The notes below the pieces were generated by a model, which worked only from the letters and a program-made list of their open reading frames with translations, was not told the origin of the DNA and did not search any database. DNA of 64,000 bases from Stenotrophomonas sp. Marseille-Q4652 (GTDB lineage: Bacteria > Pseudomonadota > Gammaproteobacteria > Xanthomonadales > Xanthomonadaceae), in NCBI RefSeq assembly GCF_916618915.1, contig NZ_CAKAKE010000001.1, positions 2,215,001 to 2,279,000 on the forward strand, written 5' to 3'. Every line of letters starts with the position of its first letter. Positions within the stretch are counted from its first letter, which is position 1. A program made the translations under genes and the position numbers. Of this stretch, positions 1 to 7,696 are shown piece after piece.

Positions 1-765
1 CAGGTCGTCGCCGATCTTCATGGTCTTGGTGACGATGTCGATGGCCGGCTCGCTGACACCAATGTAGTTGCCCAGCGACTTGGACATTTTGTGGACGCCA
101 TCCAGGCCCTCCAGCAGCGGCATGGTCAGCACTATCTGGGGCTTCTGGCCATGCGCTTCCTGCAGGCCACGGCCCATCAGCAGGTTGAACTTCTGGTCGG
201 TGCCACCGCATTCGACGTCGGCCTGCAGCGCGACGGAGTCATAGCCCTGCACCAGCGGGTAGAGGAACTCGTGGATGGCGATCGACTGCTGGGCGGCATA
301 GCGCTTGGCGAAGTCGTCGCGCTCAAGCATGCGCGCCACGGTCAGCTGGCTGGCCAGGCGGATCATATCGGCGGCATCCATCTTGCCGAACCATTCGGAG
401 TTGAAGCGGACCTCGGTCTTCTCCGGGTCCAGCACCTTGAACACCTGCTCCTTGTAGGTCTCGGCGTTGGCCAGCACGTCTTCGCGGGTCAGCGGCTTGC
501 GGGTGGCGCTCTTGCCGGTGGGATCACCGATCATTCCGGTGAAGTCACCAATGAGGAAGATCACCTGGTGGCCCAGTTGCTGGAACTGGCGCAGCTTGTT
601 GAGCAGCACGGTATGGCCCAGGTGCAGGTCAGGCGCAGTGGGGTCGAAACCCGCCTTGACCCGCAGCGGGACGCCGCTTTCCAGGCGCTGGCGCAGCTCC
701 TCGATCTTGAGGATCTCGTCGGCGCCGCGGCCGATCAGGGCAAGGGTTTCTTCAATGGAGGACAC
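1..765 (-). CDS. tyrS: Tyrosyl-tRNA synthetase, 3' end cut by window edge
   Basis: Class I aminoacyl-tRNA synthetase that charges tRNA-Tyr in the cytoplasm. The translated minus strand shows the class I signature HLGH (HIGH equivalent) near residue 45 and [13 protein letters not shown] near the window edge, which is the KMSKS loop. The tail with its RNA-binding domain lies outside the window. The start is read as GTG at 765, with GGGAG about eight bases upstream; no ATG start fits as well. It is divergent from the M23 peptidase gene, with about 115 bp between the two starts to hold promoters. The family is clear; assignment to the second bacterial TyrRS type is from recall. Confidence 0.95.
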   Translation of the reverse strand, partial: MSSIEETLALIGRGADEILKIEELRQRLESGVPLRVKAGFDPTAPDLHLGHTVLLNKLRQFQQLGHQVIFLIGDFTGMIGDPTGKSATRKPLTREDVLANAETYKEQVFKVLDPEKTEVRFNSEWFGKMDAADMIRLASQLTVARMLERDDFAKRYAAQQSIAIHEFLYPLVQGYDSVALQADVECGGTDQKFNLLMGRGLQEAHGQKPQIVLTMPLLEGLDGVHKMSKSLGNYIGVSEPAIDIVTKTMKIGDDL

Positions 766-881
766 GCTAGAACTCCCGGCAAAGCCGTCAGGATATGTGA
801 ACAAGTTAAGAGCAAGTTAACCGCACCGGCTTCACAAAAGCCAATGGGCTCAAGGGTTTGACGCGCTCTTCATAGCTCTCT

Positions 882-2354
882 ATGTTACCGGCGTTTGGGC
901 CCGAGCTCAGGGCCGACAGAGACCAGCTGATGCCGAATAACGATTTTGGTCGTGTGCGCAAGCAGCGTTTCCACGAACGCCTCAATGTCCTCCACGATAG
1001 CGTCCTGCATCGCAAGCTCAAGCAACACCTCCCGGCTGCGTTCAATGAACGCTGGGACCGCCGCCACTGGATACATGCCAGTCTGTTCCTGACGATCGGC
1101 GCACTGGCCGCCACCATCGTCCCTGGTTTCTCCAACTCAATCGACGCGCCGACGGGCCTGGCGCACTCGACGCTGCCGCTGCCGCTGCCGCCCCTGTCCC
1201 CCTCGCGCCAGCAGGAAGTTCCGGGTAGCAGCTGGCAGATCCTGCAGGTAAAGCCGGGGCAGACCCTGGGTGCACTGTTCGAACAGGTCAACGTGCCGGC
1301 CACGGTGATGCACCGCATCCTTGAACATCCCGGCGTGCGCGAGTCGCTGACCCGCCTGCGCCCGGGGGCAGAGATCGCATTCGACCTGCCGGTCAACGGC
1401 CAACTGCGGACCCTGCGTTTCGACCGCAGCCCCAGCCAGCGCGTCGAGCTGGCGCTGCGGGGCGACAGGATCGAGGAGAAGGTACTGGAGCGCGTCACCA
1501 CCAAGCGCACGGTGGTGGCCAGCGGCGAGATCACAAGCTCGCTCTATGCCTCGGCCAGTCGCGCCGGCCTGTCGCCATCGGCGATCGCCACGCTGACCGA
1601 CGAGATCTTCAAGTACGACATCGACTTCTCCAAGGACGTGCAGCCAGGCGACCGCTTCAACGTGGTGCTGGATGAAACCTGGCGCGAAGGCGAGCGCATC
1701 GATGCCAGCAAGATCCTGGCAGCCACCTTCACCACCGGCGGCAAGACCTATACCGGCTTCCGCTTCGAGCGCGATGGCAAGTTCGAGTACTTCGACATCG
1801 ACGGCCGGCCGCTGAAGAAGAGCTTCATCCGCAGCCCGATCCAGTTCGCGCGCCTGTCCTCGAACTTCGGTTCGCGCCGCCACCCGATCCTGGGCACGAT
1901 GCGCATGCACAAGGGCGTGGACTACGCCGCCCGCACCGGTACGCCGATCATGGCCGCCGGTGACGCCAGGGTGCAGTTCGCCGGCACCCAGCGCGGCTAC
2001 GGCAACGTGGTGATCCTGGACCACGGCCGCGGCCACACCACGCTGTACGGCCACATGTCGCGCTTTGGCAATGTCAAGACCGGCCAGCGCGTGGCCCAGG
2101 GCACGGTGATCGGCTACGTCGGCTCGACCGGCATGTCCACCGGTCCGCACCTGCACTACGAATTCCGCGTCAACGGCCAGCATCGCAATCCGCTGTCGGT
2201 CACCATGCCGCCGCCGGAGCCGCTCAAGGGCGCCCAGCTGGCCGCCTTCCGCGCACAGACCGCGCCAGCCATGGCCCGCATCCGTGGCATGGAAGAGCTG
2301 ATTTACGCCGAGGCGGGCAAGCCGGCCAGCGCGGCCAGGGCCGAACGCGGCTGA
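882..2354 (+). CDS. Membrane-anchored M23 family metallopeptidase
   Basis: Predicted zinc endopeptidase that cuts peptidoglycan cross-links in the periplasm. A cytoplasmic N-terminal stretch of about 60 residues precedes one membrane helix (about residues 64-84). A LysM/OapA-like region follows (about 115-190). The C-terminal M23 (LytM) domain carries HKGVD near residue 343 and HLHYEFR near residue 424, the two zinc-ligand motifs, so it looks active rather than a degenerate LytM factor. The start is uncertain: ATG 882 has no clear ribosome site, and ATG 930 (MPNNDF) is a reasonable alternative. The next gene, anmK, handles peptidoglycan breakdown products, so the two fit one theme. Confidence 0.9.
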   Translation: MLPAFGPELRADRDQLMPNNDFGRVRKQRFHERLNVLHDSVLHRKLKQHLPAAFNERWDRRHWIHASLFLTIGALAATIVPGFSNSIDAPTGLAHSTLPLPLPPLSPSRQQEVPGSSWQILQVKPGQTLGALFEQVNVPATVMHRILEHPGVRESLTRLRPGAEIAFDLPVNGQLRTLRFDRSPSQRVELALRGDRIEEKVLERVTTKRTVVASGEITSSLYASASRAGLSPSAIATLTDEIFKYDIDFSKDVQPGDRFNVVLDETWREGERIDASKILAATFTTGGKTYTGFRFERDGKFEYFDIDGRPLKKSFIRSPIQFARLSSNFGSRRHPILGTMRMHKGVDYAARTGTPIMAAGDARVQFAGTQRGYGNVVILDHGRGHTTLYGHMSRFGNVKTGQRVAQGTVIGYVGSTGMSTGPHLHYEFRVNGQHRNPLSVTMPPPEPLKGAQLAAFRAQTAPAMARIRGMEELIYAEAGKPASAARAERG

Positions 2355-2428
2355 GGCCGGCCCTGCGGCATTGACGCCCGGATCGGGAAGCACCGAAGCT
2401 TCCCGGTCCTTCTGCAGACCCTGCCGCC

Positions 2429-3559
2429 ATGTCCCCTTCGTTCGATCCTGCCGCCCCGCTCTTCCTGGGGCTGATGTCCGGCACCAGTGCCGACGGCATC
2501 GATGCGGCGCTCGTGCAGTTCGGCGAAGGCGGCAATCGCTGCCGGCTGGTCGCCGGCCTGACCCATCCATGGGATGCAGCGCTGCGCCAGGAGCTGATCG
2601 CGCTGGGCCAGGGCGGCGACATCACCTCGCTTGACGCCCTCGGCCGCCTCGATGCGGAGGTCGCGATCGCCTTCGCCGCGGCCGCCAACCAATTGCTGGA
2701 GGAAACTGGCATCGCAGCCCGTCAGGTACGGGCGATCGGCTCGCATGGACAGACCGTGCGCCATCGCCCCCTTTCCTACCCGGCTTTCACCTGGCAACTG
2801 GGCGATGGCAACCGCATCGCCGAGCTCACCGGGATCACCACCGTGGCCGACTTCCGCCGCCGCGACGTGGCCGCCGGTGGCCACGGCGCACCGCTGATGC
2901 CGGCCTTCCACCTGGCGATGCTGGGGACGGCTGACGAGGATCGCGCCGTGCTCAACCTCGGCGGCATCGCCAACCTGACCCTGATTCCACGGCAGGGAAC
3001 GGTGCGCGGTTTCGATACCGGTCCGGCCAATGCACTGCTCGATGGCTGGTGCCAGCTGCATCTGGGCCGGCCCTTTGATCGCGGCGGTGCCTTCGCCGCC
3101 AGTGGCCAGGTGGATACCGGGTTGCTGCAGCGGCTGCGCGCCGAGCCGTGGTTCGCTTCACCGCCACCCAAGAGCACTGGCCGCGAACAGTTCCACCTGG
3201 ACTGGCTGCGCGGCCATCTTGGGGGACAGGCCCGGGCCGCTGCCGACGTGCAGGCCACGCTGCTGGAACTGACCGCGCTCACCGTGGCCGATGCCCTGCT
3301 CGCCCAGCAGCCGGATACCCGCCGCCTGCTGGTGTGCGGCGGCGGGGTGCACAACCCGGTGCTGCTGCAGCGCCTGGCTGCGCACCTGCCACAGGTCGCA
3401 ATTGGATCCTTGGCCGGGCTTGGGCTGGATCCGGATTACCTGGAGGCGATGGGCTTTGCCTGGCTGGCGCGCCAGACCCTGGAAGGGCGGCCGGGGAACC
3501 TGGAAGCCGTCACCGGTGCTCGCGGTCCGCGCATCCTGGGCGCGATCCACCCGGCCTGA
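2429..3559 (+). CDS. anmK: Anhydro-N-acetylmuramic acid kinase
   Basis: Phosphorylates and hydrolyses 1,6-anhydro-MurNAc to MurNAc-6-phosphate, a step of cell-wall recycling in the cytoplasm. The 376-residue length is normal. Visible motifs are [13 protein letters not shown] near the N terminus (the phosphate-binding signature of this ASKHA-fold family), GSHGQTVRH near residue 98 and a glycine-rich VCGGGVHN near residue 300. It sits 74 bp after the M23 peptidase gene and faces the ampG-type transporter group across a 12-bp gap. This puts import and phosphorylation of anhydro-muropeptides side by side. Confidence 0.95.
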   Translation: MSPSFDPAAPLFLGLMSGTSADGIDAALVQFGEGGNRCRLVAGLTHPWDAALRQELIALGQGGDITSLDALGRLDAEVAIAFAAAANQLLEETGIAARQVRAIGSHGQTVRHRPLSYPAFTWQLGDGNRIAELTGITTVADFRRRDVAAGGHGAPLMPAFHLAMLGTADEDRAVLNLGGIANLTLIPRQGTVRGFDTGPANALLDGWCQLHLGRPFDRGGAFAASGQVDTGLLQRLRAEPWFASPPPKSTGREQFHLDWLRGHLGGQARAAADVQATLLELTALTVADALLAQQPDTRRLLVCGGGVHNPVLLQRLAAHLPQVAIGSLAGLGLDPDYLEAMGFAWLARQTLEGRPGNLEAVTGARGPRILGAIHPA

Positions 3560-3571
3560 GCCTGCGAACGC

Positions 3572-3799
3572 CTAGATATCCGAGCCGGCCGGCAGCGCCT
3601 TCAGGGCCGCGATCGCCTCGGACAGCGCGTCCACTTCCGGCGTTGCAAAGCCGCTGCTGACTTCATGCTCGCTGACGAACAGCCCCTGTTCGATCAGTAC
3701 CGTCACGGTGTGCTGCTGGGTCCAGCCCCGGGCCACGGAAACCCGGCGGATACGCTCGAGCAGTAACGGGTCGGCGTCGCGCACTATCAGGTCGGGCAT
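3572..3799 (-). CDS. Small conserved hypothetical protein, ribbon-helix-helix-like
   Basis: A 75-residue cytoplasmic protein without a name I can defend. The N-terminal half begins MPDLIVRDADPLLLERIRR, a short strand then helix resembling the ribbon-helix-helix fold of FitA-type antitoxins. The C-terminal half is acidic and helical. No toxin partner lies beside it, so an antitoxin role is not supported. It is 72 bp downstream of the ampG-like gene on the same strand and could be cotranscribed with it. It is convergent with anmK with almost no spacer. Expression is likely from codon use and frame integrity; the function is unknown. Confidence 0.7.
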   Translation of the reverse strand: MPDLIVRDADPLLLERIRRVSVARGWTQQHTVTVLIEQGLFVSEHEVSSGFATPEVDALSEAIAALKALPAGSDI

Positions 3800-3871
3800 C
3801 AGGACATCCCTTGGCTCTTCAAAGGCCGGCCATGATCGGAGCTGGCTCGCCGGCTTTCAAATGGACGCAGT

Positions 3872-5401
3872 TCACGCTTCTACCCTTGCCAGGGTGGTTG
3901 CATCCACCTCGCGGCGCAGCCACCAAGCCATCACCAGGCCTGGGATGCCCACCACCACCGACACCAGGAAGAATGTCTGCCAGCCATAGGCATCGGCCAG
4001 CACGCCGGCGAACGGGCCCACGAACACCCGACCCAGGGTGGCGAAGGCGGACAGCAGGGCGTAGTGGGTGGCCGAGAACCGGGCCCCGCACAGGCCACTG
4101 AGCAGGGCAACGAAGGCTGCCGTACCCATGCCGCCAGCGAAGTTGTCCAAGCTCAGCGCGAACAGCAGCAGGCCGTCCATCTGCGTGGGCTCGTCCAGAT
4201 GCACGATCAGCAGGTTGAACGCCGGCAGGGTCAGGTGGCCCCACGCCCCAGCACCCTCGCGCGCGAGCGCGTAGAAACCCAGGTTGGAGAGCAGCTGCAG
4301 CACGCCAAAACCCAGCACCGCGTTCGACAGCCGTACCCGCAGCAGGAAGAACCCACCCACGATGGCGCCAACGATGGTCATCAGCAGGCCGATGGTCTTG
4401 TTGGCCAGGCCCACCTCGGACTGGGAGAAACCAATGCCCTTGAGCAGGAACGGCGTGGATAGGCTCAGCGCGAACGCGTCGCCAACCTTGTACAGCACCA
4501 CCAGCGCCAGGAACGCCCCCGCACCACGCATGCCGAAGTAGCTGCGCAGCGATGCATTGAGCGTTTCGAACGGCACCCAGCGGGTGGCGCCCAGGCCCAC
4601 GGTCATGCCTGCCACGATCTGGGTGACCACGAAACCCAACCGCACCCAGCGGTCGCTGCTGTCCGGGTCCAGCCCGATCAGCACCAGCGCCCAGTGCGCC
4701 AGCCAGGCACCCAGCGCGACGCCGGCGATCAGGGCCAGGAAGCCACGCAGCTCGTGGCCGGCCCGGGACACGGGCGCCTTGAACCGCGCCGGAAGCGGCG
4801 GCATCAGGGCTAAGGCGAGCACGCCCACGGCCACCGACAGCCCGGCCATCACCCGGTACACCTGCGGCCAGCTCTGCCACTGCTCGGCCCAGATCAGGGT
4901 GATGCCGCCGGACAGCACCATCGCCAACCGGTAGCCGAGCACGGTCAGCGAGCCGCCGAGGCCGCGCTCGGCCGGTTCCAGCAGGTCGGTGCGGTAAGCA
5001 TCGATGACCACGTCCAGGGTGGCCGACAGGCAAGCCACCAGCACCGCCACGGCGGCGAACACACCCAGGCTGCGCGAGGGCGAAAGCGTGCTCATCAGCA
5101 GCAACATCGCGCCCAGGGCGAGCAGCAACAGGACGATCCAGCCACGACGCCTGCCCAGCACCGGCAGGTCGAAGCGGTCGATCAGCGGTGCCCACAGGAA
5201 CTTGAAGGTGTAAGGAATGCCGATCAGCGCCAGGAAGCCCAGCGTCACCAGATCCACGCTATCCACGGTCAGCCAGGCCTGCATCGCCCCGCCGGTCAGC
5301 GCCAACGGCAGGCCGGAGGCAAATCCCAGCAGCAGGATCACGAACAGCCGCCGCAGGCGCTGCGGCAGGCCATGCGGCGCCGCCACCATCTTGTCACTCA
5401 T
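3872..5401 (-). CDS. ampG: AmpG-like muropeptide permease (MFS)
   Basis: Inner-membrane major facilitator predicted to import GlcNAc-anhydro-MurNAc and its peptides for recycling. The 509-residue protein is hydrophobic throughout, with 12-14 predicted helices. The segment FASGLPLALTGGAMQAWL after helix one and a following LWAPLIDRF loop match the AmpG family. The start ATG overlaps the stop of the upstream xth gene (ATGA, 5398-5401), so the two are probably translationally coupled. The neighbouring anmK supports the recycling role. In many gammaproteobacteria AmpG activity feeds the signal for beta-lactamase induction; no ampR or ampC lies in this window. Confidence 0.88.
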   Translation of the reverse strand: MSDKMVAAPHGLPQRLRRLFVILLLGFASGLPLALTGGAMQAWLTVDSVDLVTLGFLALIGIPYTFKFLWAPLIDRFDLPVLGRRRGWIVLLLLALGAMLLLMSTLSPSRSLGVFAAVAVLVACLSATLDVVIDAYRTDLLEPAERGLGGSLTVLGYRLAMVLSGGITLIWAEQWQSWPQVYRVMAGLSVAVGVLALALMPPLPARFKAPVSRAGHELRGFLALIAGVALGAWLAHWALVLIGLDPDSSDRWVRLGFVVTQIVAGMTVGLGATRWVPFETLNASLRSYFGMRGAGAFLALVVLYKVGDAFALSLSTPFLLKGIGFSQSEVGLANKTIGLLMTIVGAIVGGFFLLRVRLSNAVLGFGVLQLLSNLGFYALAREGAGAWGHLTLPAFNLLIVHLDEPTQMDGLLLFALSLDNFAGGMGTAAFVALLSGLCGARFSATHYALLSAFATLGRVFVGPFAGVLADAYGWQTFFLVSVVVGIPGLVMAWWLRREVDATTLARVEA

Positions 5402-6198
5402 TCGGCGTAGTCCACGGTGAACGGCGCATGGTCGGAGAAGCGCTCGTCACGGTAGATCGAGCAGGCGCGCAGGCGCTCGCGCAGCGCCGGGGTGACGAAC
5501 TGGTAATCGATGCGCCAACCAACATTGTTGGCGCGGGCCGCGCCGCGGTTGCTCCACCACGTGTAGTCCTGCCCGGTGGGATGCAGCACGCGGTAGGCAT
5601 CGCTCCAGCCACGGCCGCTGGCCGGGTCCGGCGCGTCGCCGGCGTCGGCGCACAGCTGGTTGAGCCACTCGCGTTCTTCCGGCAGGCAGCCGGAATTCTT
5701 CTGGTTGGACTTCCAGTTGCGGATGTCCAGCGCGGTGCGGACGATGTTCCAGTCACCGCACAGCACGTAGTCGCGGCCGCTGCGCAGCCACTGGTCCAGA
5801 ACCGGACGCAGCCATTCCATGACCTCGAACTTGAACCCCTGGCGCAGCTCGCCCGAGCTGCCCGACGGAATGTAGAACGAGACCACGCTCAGGTTGCCGT
5901 AGCGCGCCTCGATGTAGCGGCCCTCGTCGTCGAACGGCGCCCAGCCCAGCGAGGTCAGCACCTCGTCCGGCTCGCGTTTGCTGTAGATCGCCACGCCGCT
6001 GTAGCCCTTCTTGGTGATGGCATCGCGGTAGAAGCAGTGGTGGCCGTCGGGACGGAACATCGGGTCGGACAGCTGCGATTCCTGGGCCTTGGTTTCCTGC
6101 AGGCACAGCACGTCGGCATCCTGCTGCCGGAACCAGTCGAGGAAACCCTTGGTGGCGGCCGAGCGGATGCCGTTGGCGTTGAAGCTGATGATGCGCAT
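5398..6198 (-). CDS. xth: Exodeoxyribonuclease III
   Basis: AP endonuclease and 3'-5' exonuclease of base excision repair. The protein starts MRIISFNANGIRS, the usual N terminus of the family, so the start is placed at 6198 although the frame is open further upstream. Catalytic landmarks are visible in order: CLQETKAQ (metal-binding Glu), GDWNI (Asp/Asn pair) and SDHAPFTVDY at the C terminus (the DH catalytic pair). The 266-residue length is normal. Its last four bases overlap the ampG start. It is divergent from pyrE with about 107 bp between starts. Confidence 0.95.
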   Translation of the reverse strand: MRIISFNANGIRSAATKGFLDWFRQQDADVLCLQETKAQESQLSDPMFRPDGHHCFYRDAITKKGYSGVAIYSKREPDEVLTSLGWAPFDDEGRYIEARYGNLSVVSFYIPSGSSGELRQGFKFEVMEWLRPVLDQWLRSGRDYVLCGDWNIVRTALDIRNWKSNQKNSGCLPEEREWLNQLCADAGDAPDPASGRGWSDAYRVLHPTGQDYTWWSNRGAARANNVGWRIDYQFVTPALRERLRACSIYRDERFSDHAPFTVDYAE

Positions 6199-6305
6199 GG
6201 AAAACCGTAAACCCGGGCAAAGACCGGCAAAGCATACCGCTCGGGCCAGCATTCCCGGGGGCCATGCTTTACGCTTTACGCCTTTCCGCACGAGCGACGG
6301 CATCC

Positions 6306-6962
6306 ATGAGCGATCACCGCACCCGTTTCCTGCAGCTTGCGCTGGGCGCCGACGCGCTGCGCTTTGGCCAGTTCACCCTCAAGTCCGGCCGCCTGAGCCC
6401 GTACTTCTTCAATGCCGGCCGCTTTGACTCGGGCCTGCGCATGGCTGGCCTGGCCGCCTGCTATGCCGATGCCATCGACGAGGCCGGGCTGGAGTTCGAA
6501 CTGCTGTTCGGGCCGGCCTACAAGGGCATCCCGCTGGCGACCGCTGTAGCCTGTGAATACGCGCGCCGCGGCCGCGACCTGCCGCTGTCCTTCAACCGAA
6601 AGGAGGCCAAGGACCATGGCGAGGGTGGCACCCTGATCGGCGCGGACATGGCCGGCAAGCGTGTGCTGATCCTGGATGACGTGATCACCGCCGGCACCGC
6701 GATCCGCGAGGCGCTGGCGATCATCCGCGCCGCCGGTGGCCGTCCGGCCGGCATCGTGGTCGCGCTGGACCGCCAGGAAGTGGCTTCCGAGCAGGATCCG
6801 CGCTCGGCCGCGCAAGCCGTGGCCGAGGAAACCGGCATCCCGGTGGTGGCCGTGGCCAACCTCGGCGACCTGCTTGCATTCGCTTCCGGAAACCCGGAAC
6901 TTGTTGGCTTCCGCGAACCGCTGCTGGCCTACCGGGCCCGCTACGGAATCCAGTCTGGCTGA
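6306..6962 (+). CDS. pyrE: Orotate phosphoribosyltransferase
   Basis: Converts orotate and PRPP to orotidine 5'-phosphate in pyrimidine synthesis. The PRPP-binding signature VLILDDVITAGTA lies at about residues 119-131, and the N terminus (GQFTLKSGRLSPYFFNAG) matches bacterial PyrE. Starting at ATG 6306 gives 218 residues, the normal size; an upstream in-frame ATG at 6264 would add an unrelated tail. The next gene follows after 15 bp and may be cotranscribed. The xth-pyrE divergent pair is common in proteobacteria. Confidence 0.95.
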   Translation: MSDHRTRFLQLALGADALRFGQFTLKSGRLSPYFFNAGRFDSGLRMAGLAACYADAIDEAGLEFELLFGPAYKGIPLATAVACEYARRGRDLPLSFNRKEAKDHGEGGTLIGADMAGKRVLILDDVITAGTAIREALAIIRAAGGRPAGIVVALDRQEVASEQDPRSAAQAVAEETGIPVVAVANLGDLLAFASGNPELVGFREPLLAYRARYGIQSG

Positions 6963-6977
6963 CAGCAGGGGGCTGCC

Positions 6978-7637
6978 ATGATGCCGATCCGCAACACTCC
7001 ACGCGTTCTGGGGCTGGCCGTGCTGGCCGCGATGGCGCTGCCTGCCAACGCCTCCGCCCAGACGGTGAACAAGAAGCTGTATTGCTGGGACCAGGCCGGG
7101 CAGCGCATCTGCTCGGACACGCTGCCGCCGGAAGCGGTCAATGCAGCGCGCGACGAGTTCAACGCGCGCAGCGGCCTGCGCAGTGCCGAGGTCGAGCGCG
7201 CGCTCACCGCCGAGGAACGCGCGGCCGCGGCGGTGGCCGAGGCCCAGGAGCGTGCCGACCGCGCCGCCGAGGAAACCCGGCGCCGCACCGAACAGGCGAT
7301 GCTGGTCACCTACCAGAACGAGGACGCCCTGCGCCGCGTGTTCAACGAGCGCATCGGCATCATCGACAACAACATCCAGACCGCACGCTACAACGTGGCC
7401 AGCCTGCGCGAGGCGCTGGTGGCGCAGCTGCGCAATGCCGGCGACCGCGAGCTGGCCGGGCAGAAGGTGGCCGACAAGCAGGCCGAGGACATCACCCTGC
7501 GGCACCGCGAACTGCTGGCACAGCAGCGCCAGCAGCGCTCGTTCGAGCAGCAGCGCGTGGCGTTGGATGCGGAGATCGAGGAAACCCTGCAGCGCTACCG
7601 CCTGCTCAAGGGCATTGCCGCCGCCGATACCCCCTGA
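6978..7637 (+). CDS. Secreted coiled-coil protein, DUF4124-like start
   Basis: Periplasmic protein of 219 residues and unknown function. It begins with a clear signal peptide, cleaved after ANASA. A short domain with two cysteines (YCWDQAGQRICSDTLPPEA) follows, recalling the DUF4124 motif of Xanthomonas and Pseudomonas secreted proteins. The rest is a long helical region rich in Ala, Glu, Arg and Gln that should form coiled coil. It is 15 bp behind pyrE and ends at a strong terminator shared with the convergent algC. The second ATG (6981) is an equally good start. Confidence 0.8.
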   Translation: MMPIRNTPRVLGLAVLAAMALPANASAQTVNKKLYCWDQAGQRICSDTLPPEAVNAARDEFNARSGLRSAEVERALTAEERAAAAVAEAQERADRAAEETRRRTEQAMLVTYQNEDALRRVFNERIGIIDNNIQTARYNVASLREALVAQLRNAGDRELAGQKVADKQAEDITLRHRELLAQQRQQRSFEQQRVALDAEIEETLQRYRLLKGIAAADTP

Positions 7638-7660
7638 TTCGGGATCGACGCGCGTGAAAC

Positions 7661-7689
7661 AGGAAGGGCGGCCAGTGGCCGCCCTTCCT
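7661..7689. terminator. Bidirectional hairpin terminator
   Basis: A 14-bp perfect stem (7661-7674 with 7676-7689, centre AGT) lies between two convergent genes. There is no long T run on either side, but the position and stem strength suit termination for both strands. Confidence 0.7.
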
Positions 7690-7696
7690 CATTCCA

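Noticed and set aside
3572..3799. Antitoxin of a toxin-antitoxin pair
   Set aside because: The fold may be ribbon-helix-helix-like, but no PIN or other toxin gene is adjacent.
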